Shown here in pieces: positions 8,128-10,478 of a stretch of 10,478 bases of DNA. Position numbers and translations under genes: made by a program. The stretch is from Euperipatoides rowelli. Lineage: Eukaryota; Onychophora; Udeonychophora; Euonychophora; Peripatopsidae. The notes below the pieces were generated by a model. The model made no database searches, was not told the origin of the DNA, and saw only the letters and a program-made list of their open reading frames with translations. Each line of letters begins with the position of its first letter. The stretch's first letter is position 1. Where the stretch lies: assembly GCA_003024985.2 (NCBI GenBank), contig PXIH01S0013398.1; one strand, 5' to 3'.

Positions 8128-8950
8128 TTAACAGTTATTTTTAACGAATATTATAATTTCACAAATATTTATTTGTTATGAACTCTGAAAAAAAAAAAAC
8201 ATATGTAGCCTATTAGCCTACTTATTTCTATTTTGAGCTGAAAAAAACCCCCGTATAATTTTTAAATGAAGCATCTAATACGATTACGGTATGGCATCTC
8301 CTAATAATATTTATAGTGCGCATAACATTTAACTCAAAACTAAAAATACTAACTGAATTGCTCTTTCATTCTATGTATAAAATTAAAACTTAATAAATTT
8401 CTAGGCTAGGCCTATACCAAGGCAATATGTTTTCATATTTTGTAAACGAAAAAATAATGAGTAAAGAAAGAATCATTTTAACATGCTTCAGCCAGTGGTT
8501 TAATCAGAAAAGTGTTTGCATATTCCCTGAATAAAGCACATCTACAGATCAGTCAGTATCTAGATTAGTTTCTCATACGTAATGAAAATGTTATTGCGAA
8601 AGAAGATAAAGTGCTGGACTCGACAAAATCACGACTGCAGATAGTGTCCATGCGAAAAAGAACTAATAGAAATTAAAAATACATAAGACTCGGATCCAAA
8701 TAAATTCCATTCTGAACTCAGGGAAGACCATTTTTATGCTAAACCCTCTTTATTTTTTATTGTAAAGCCTTTAAAATAAGACCACCACTCTTTATTTGAC
8801 AACCATATTTAGCCTATTATTATTCGCCAATAAATATTTATCGTTAAATTTAAGTAGCAGACAATTATTTATTAGTTTTATTGTGCCAGTTGTAGCACAT
8901 CTCGTGACTTTTGTAAAAAAAAAAATTTCTCAAGTAAAAAAAATTCAAGT
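8128..8950. other. AT-rich stretch without recognised genes
   Basis: About 0.8 kb. It contains poly-A at 8188-8199, TAGCCTAT / TAGCCTAC (8206-8221) and TAGGCCTA (8407-8414). I looked here for the missing upstream part of the LINE and did not recognise it, so the foldback may mark the LINE's original 5' edge or sit beside it. Confidence 0.45.
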
Positions 8951-8954
8951 TTTT

Positions 8955-8998
8955 CTAGGGAGTGGTCAGGTGCCCCTTGCCTCCCGCTCCTCCTCTGG
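8955..8998 (-). mobile_element. GC-rich transposon terminus
   Basis: On the minus strand it starts CCAGAGGAGGAGCGGGAGGC, continues into AAGGGGCACCTGACC, and ends at CCCTAGAAAA. This is the layout of a DNA-transposon end with a CAG.GG.G.AGC terminus followed by G/C tracts. It resembles the ends at 10108 and 10325. No partner end or target duplication was found, so it is probably a fragment. Confidence 0.35.
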
Positions 8999-9002
8999 AT
9001 GA

Positions 9003-10075
9003 CATTGATACTGTATGTACAGAAAAAGGCTTAATATTATCAATATCATATCATTACCTTATCATTACCTTGATTAACAATAAATTATTAATAATAATTT
9101 GCCAAATAATGAAATTAAAATAAAACAATAAAAACTACCTGCTCTGATTCCATTTTCGCAGGAAGATCTGTCTATTTCATAATCAGAGTTTGAAGGAAAT
9201 GAATATTGTGACCAGCTTTAGAACTATTGTGTTTATTGGTGAATGAAAATTCTTCAATAGAATCTTTTTCTCATTTGACTTAATCAAGCTCTGAATGAGA
9301 GTTTTAATAATTTATGATCATTCTAAAATTTCTTAGTTCGATTTTGCTTATAGTGGCTAAAGATGAGAGGGAGAAATGCGTTTTTAATTATTCTGAGAAT
9401 TTAGAAATGAATCTGGCTTGTTTAAGAAAAAATTGAATTTTCAAAATAAGATAAAAGTCTGACCTTGCTTCAGGTGAAAGTGTTTGTCCAAATGTCATAT
9501 TTTATTATTATTTTAATTTAAAATCTTAATTAATTAAGATTGAAAATGCAAATTTCACAAGAAAACATAAATGCTCGTATTTTTTTTTCCTAATGCATTT
9601 AAAGTTAATAACGTAGTGATACCGCATTATGCAATTATTTAAAAGCATCTGGCGATCGAACAGTGACATTGACACCTCTGCCGTAGGCTATATTCTCATC
9701 AGTAGTTTTATATAAATTCTGTGTGAAATAGTCAAATGTGACGATCAAAATTGAATTCTGATAATATCCATTTCATGTGAGCTTCTCTCTGAATGTTTAA
9801 AAATAATTATCTTAAATTTCACGTTAATTAATGAGATTTTTTTTGTTACATCTTAACAGACGTTTAATTAAATGTTGAAGTGTTTATTATGAAGTGAACA
9901 TTTTTGTTTTTAATAATGCAATAGAGTTTAGAAATCATATGAAAAAGTATTGAGAAAATCAAGGGTTATTAAGCAGATTTTGATTGTAGTTTTCTGTAAT
10001 TGACTGACTCAGCATTAGAGAAATATTGACACCTGTTTCCTAGCAAGGGCACAATTACAATGTACACAGGCTTAT
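9003..10075. other. Long AT-rich stretch without recognised genes
   Basis: About 1.1 kb. The only local structure noted is an 11-bp tandem duplication of ATCATTACCTT (9050-9071) and one TAGGCTA word (9684-9690). No coding similarity or RNA gene was recognised. Confidence 0.5.
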
Positions 10076-10108
10076 ACCCGGGCAGGCCCGGGTCTAGCTA
10101 TGCCGCTG
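10076..10108 (-). mobile_element. Transposon terminus with CCCGGG palindrome
   Basis: On the minus strand it begins CAGCGGCATAGCTAG and runs into an 18-bp near-perfect palindrome of two ACCCGGGC arms around two bases (10076-10093). The terminus is close to the CAGTGGCGTAACTA end at 10325 but points the other way. The element body would lie to the left. No second end or target duplication was found. Confidence 0.4.
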
Positions 10109-10109
10109 G

Positions 10110-10324
10110 CCGTGCCCATCAAGATTTTTGATAGTTTTTAATGTAAAATTTTAAACGCTATAAGCAAGGAGAAAATTTATAATTATAAGCCGAGAAAAAA
10201 AATTCTTCTAATGGGTTTATCCAAATATATTTCCTAAAATTACCCTTGCTTATTCAGAAGAGCATGGGTGCACAAATCACTTTTCAAACATATACTTAAT
10301 TCTTGATTTACACTGGGGTTGTGT
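10110..10324. other. AT-rich spacer between two transposon ends
   Basis: Sequence between two outward-facing ends of similar type. It holds a small ATCAA/TTGAT hairpin at 10118-10132. No gene was recognised. Confidence 0.4.
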
Positions 10325-10395
10325 CAGTGGCGTAACTAAGGAATGTTGCGCCCCCCTGCAACTTCTAGGGTTGTGCCCCCCCCCACCCCACCAAT
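10325..10395 (+). mobile_element. Transposon terminus, CAGTGGCGTAACTA type, runs off the window
   Basis: It starts CAGTGGCGTAACTAAGG and passes through C-tracts (10350-10356 and 10376-10384) separated by TGCAACTTCTAGGG. From memory, ends of this form are common in DNA transposon families of many animals. The element should extend rightward to or beyond the window end, so its other terminus and target duplication cannot be checked. Confidence 0.45.
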
Positions 10396-10478
10396 TCAAT
10401 TATTTCACCGAACTGAAAGATAAACACCCATTAAATTGTAGCTTAAACAGCAATTATTTATCAAGTATATTTTTAAGC

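Noticed and set aside
8796-9002. 68-codon plus-strand open frame ending in a serine-rich tail
   Set aside because: The C-terminal part comes from the GC-rich transposon terminus and the rest from AT-rich background; there is no supported start or motif.
1-10478. tRNA, rRNA, CRISPR array, bacterial operon or telomeric repeat
   Set aside because: I saw no cloverleaf with A/B boxes, no regular spaced repeats, no ribosome-binding-site and gene-array pattern, and no TTAGG-type tandem array.

Overview
The window looks like nuclear DNA of an invertebrate animal, probably a protostome such as an arthropod or mollusc. It is very AT-rich, has no dense gene array, carries spliceosomal signals, and holds decayed copies of several animal-type transposon classes. 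The only host gene I can support is one short exon on the minus strand (about 1405-1608). It encodes the first zinc finger of a nuclear receptor with the P-box ESCKA, the signature of the HR96 / DAF-12 (NR1J) group, which is best known from protostomes. The exon has a good acceptor, a strong Kozak start and a GTAAGT donor. The exon for the second zinc finger is not visible, so it should lie beyond the left edge. Any upstream leader exon is unrecognised or beyond the right edge. Nearly the whole window is therefore probably intron or 5' flank of this gene.

The rest is mainly a repeat landscape. From left to right: a 333-bp non-autonomous hAT-like element with an 8-bp target duplication and an internal A-rich minisatellite (536-868); a possible 284-bp MITE built around a 40-bp near-perfect palindrome and a repeated 14-mer (1090-1373), ending about 25 bp from the receptor donor site; a 556-bp hAT-like element with a clear 8-bp target duplication (2985-3540), which holds a nested, GC-rich, roughly 112-bp mini-element (3050-3161); a 5'-truncated, frameshifted non-LTR retrotransposon (LINE) tail on the minus strand (about 6455-7460); a 665-bp foldback element bounded by TTAA (7463-8127) that abuts the broken end of the LINE; and several GC-rich transposon ends sharing a CAGNGGCGNAGCTAG-like terminus (around 8955-8998, 10076-10108 and 10325-10395).

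Between these blocks lie long AT-rich stretches with homopolymer runs and no recognisable coding, tRNA or rRNA content. A striking background signal is the strong excess of the palindromic octamer TAGGCCTA and the related TAGGCTA(C), scattered through otherwise AT-rich DNA. I see no operon, CRISPR array, or gene cluster suggesting a new multi-gene system. The unusual content is the transposon architecture and the word bias.
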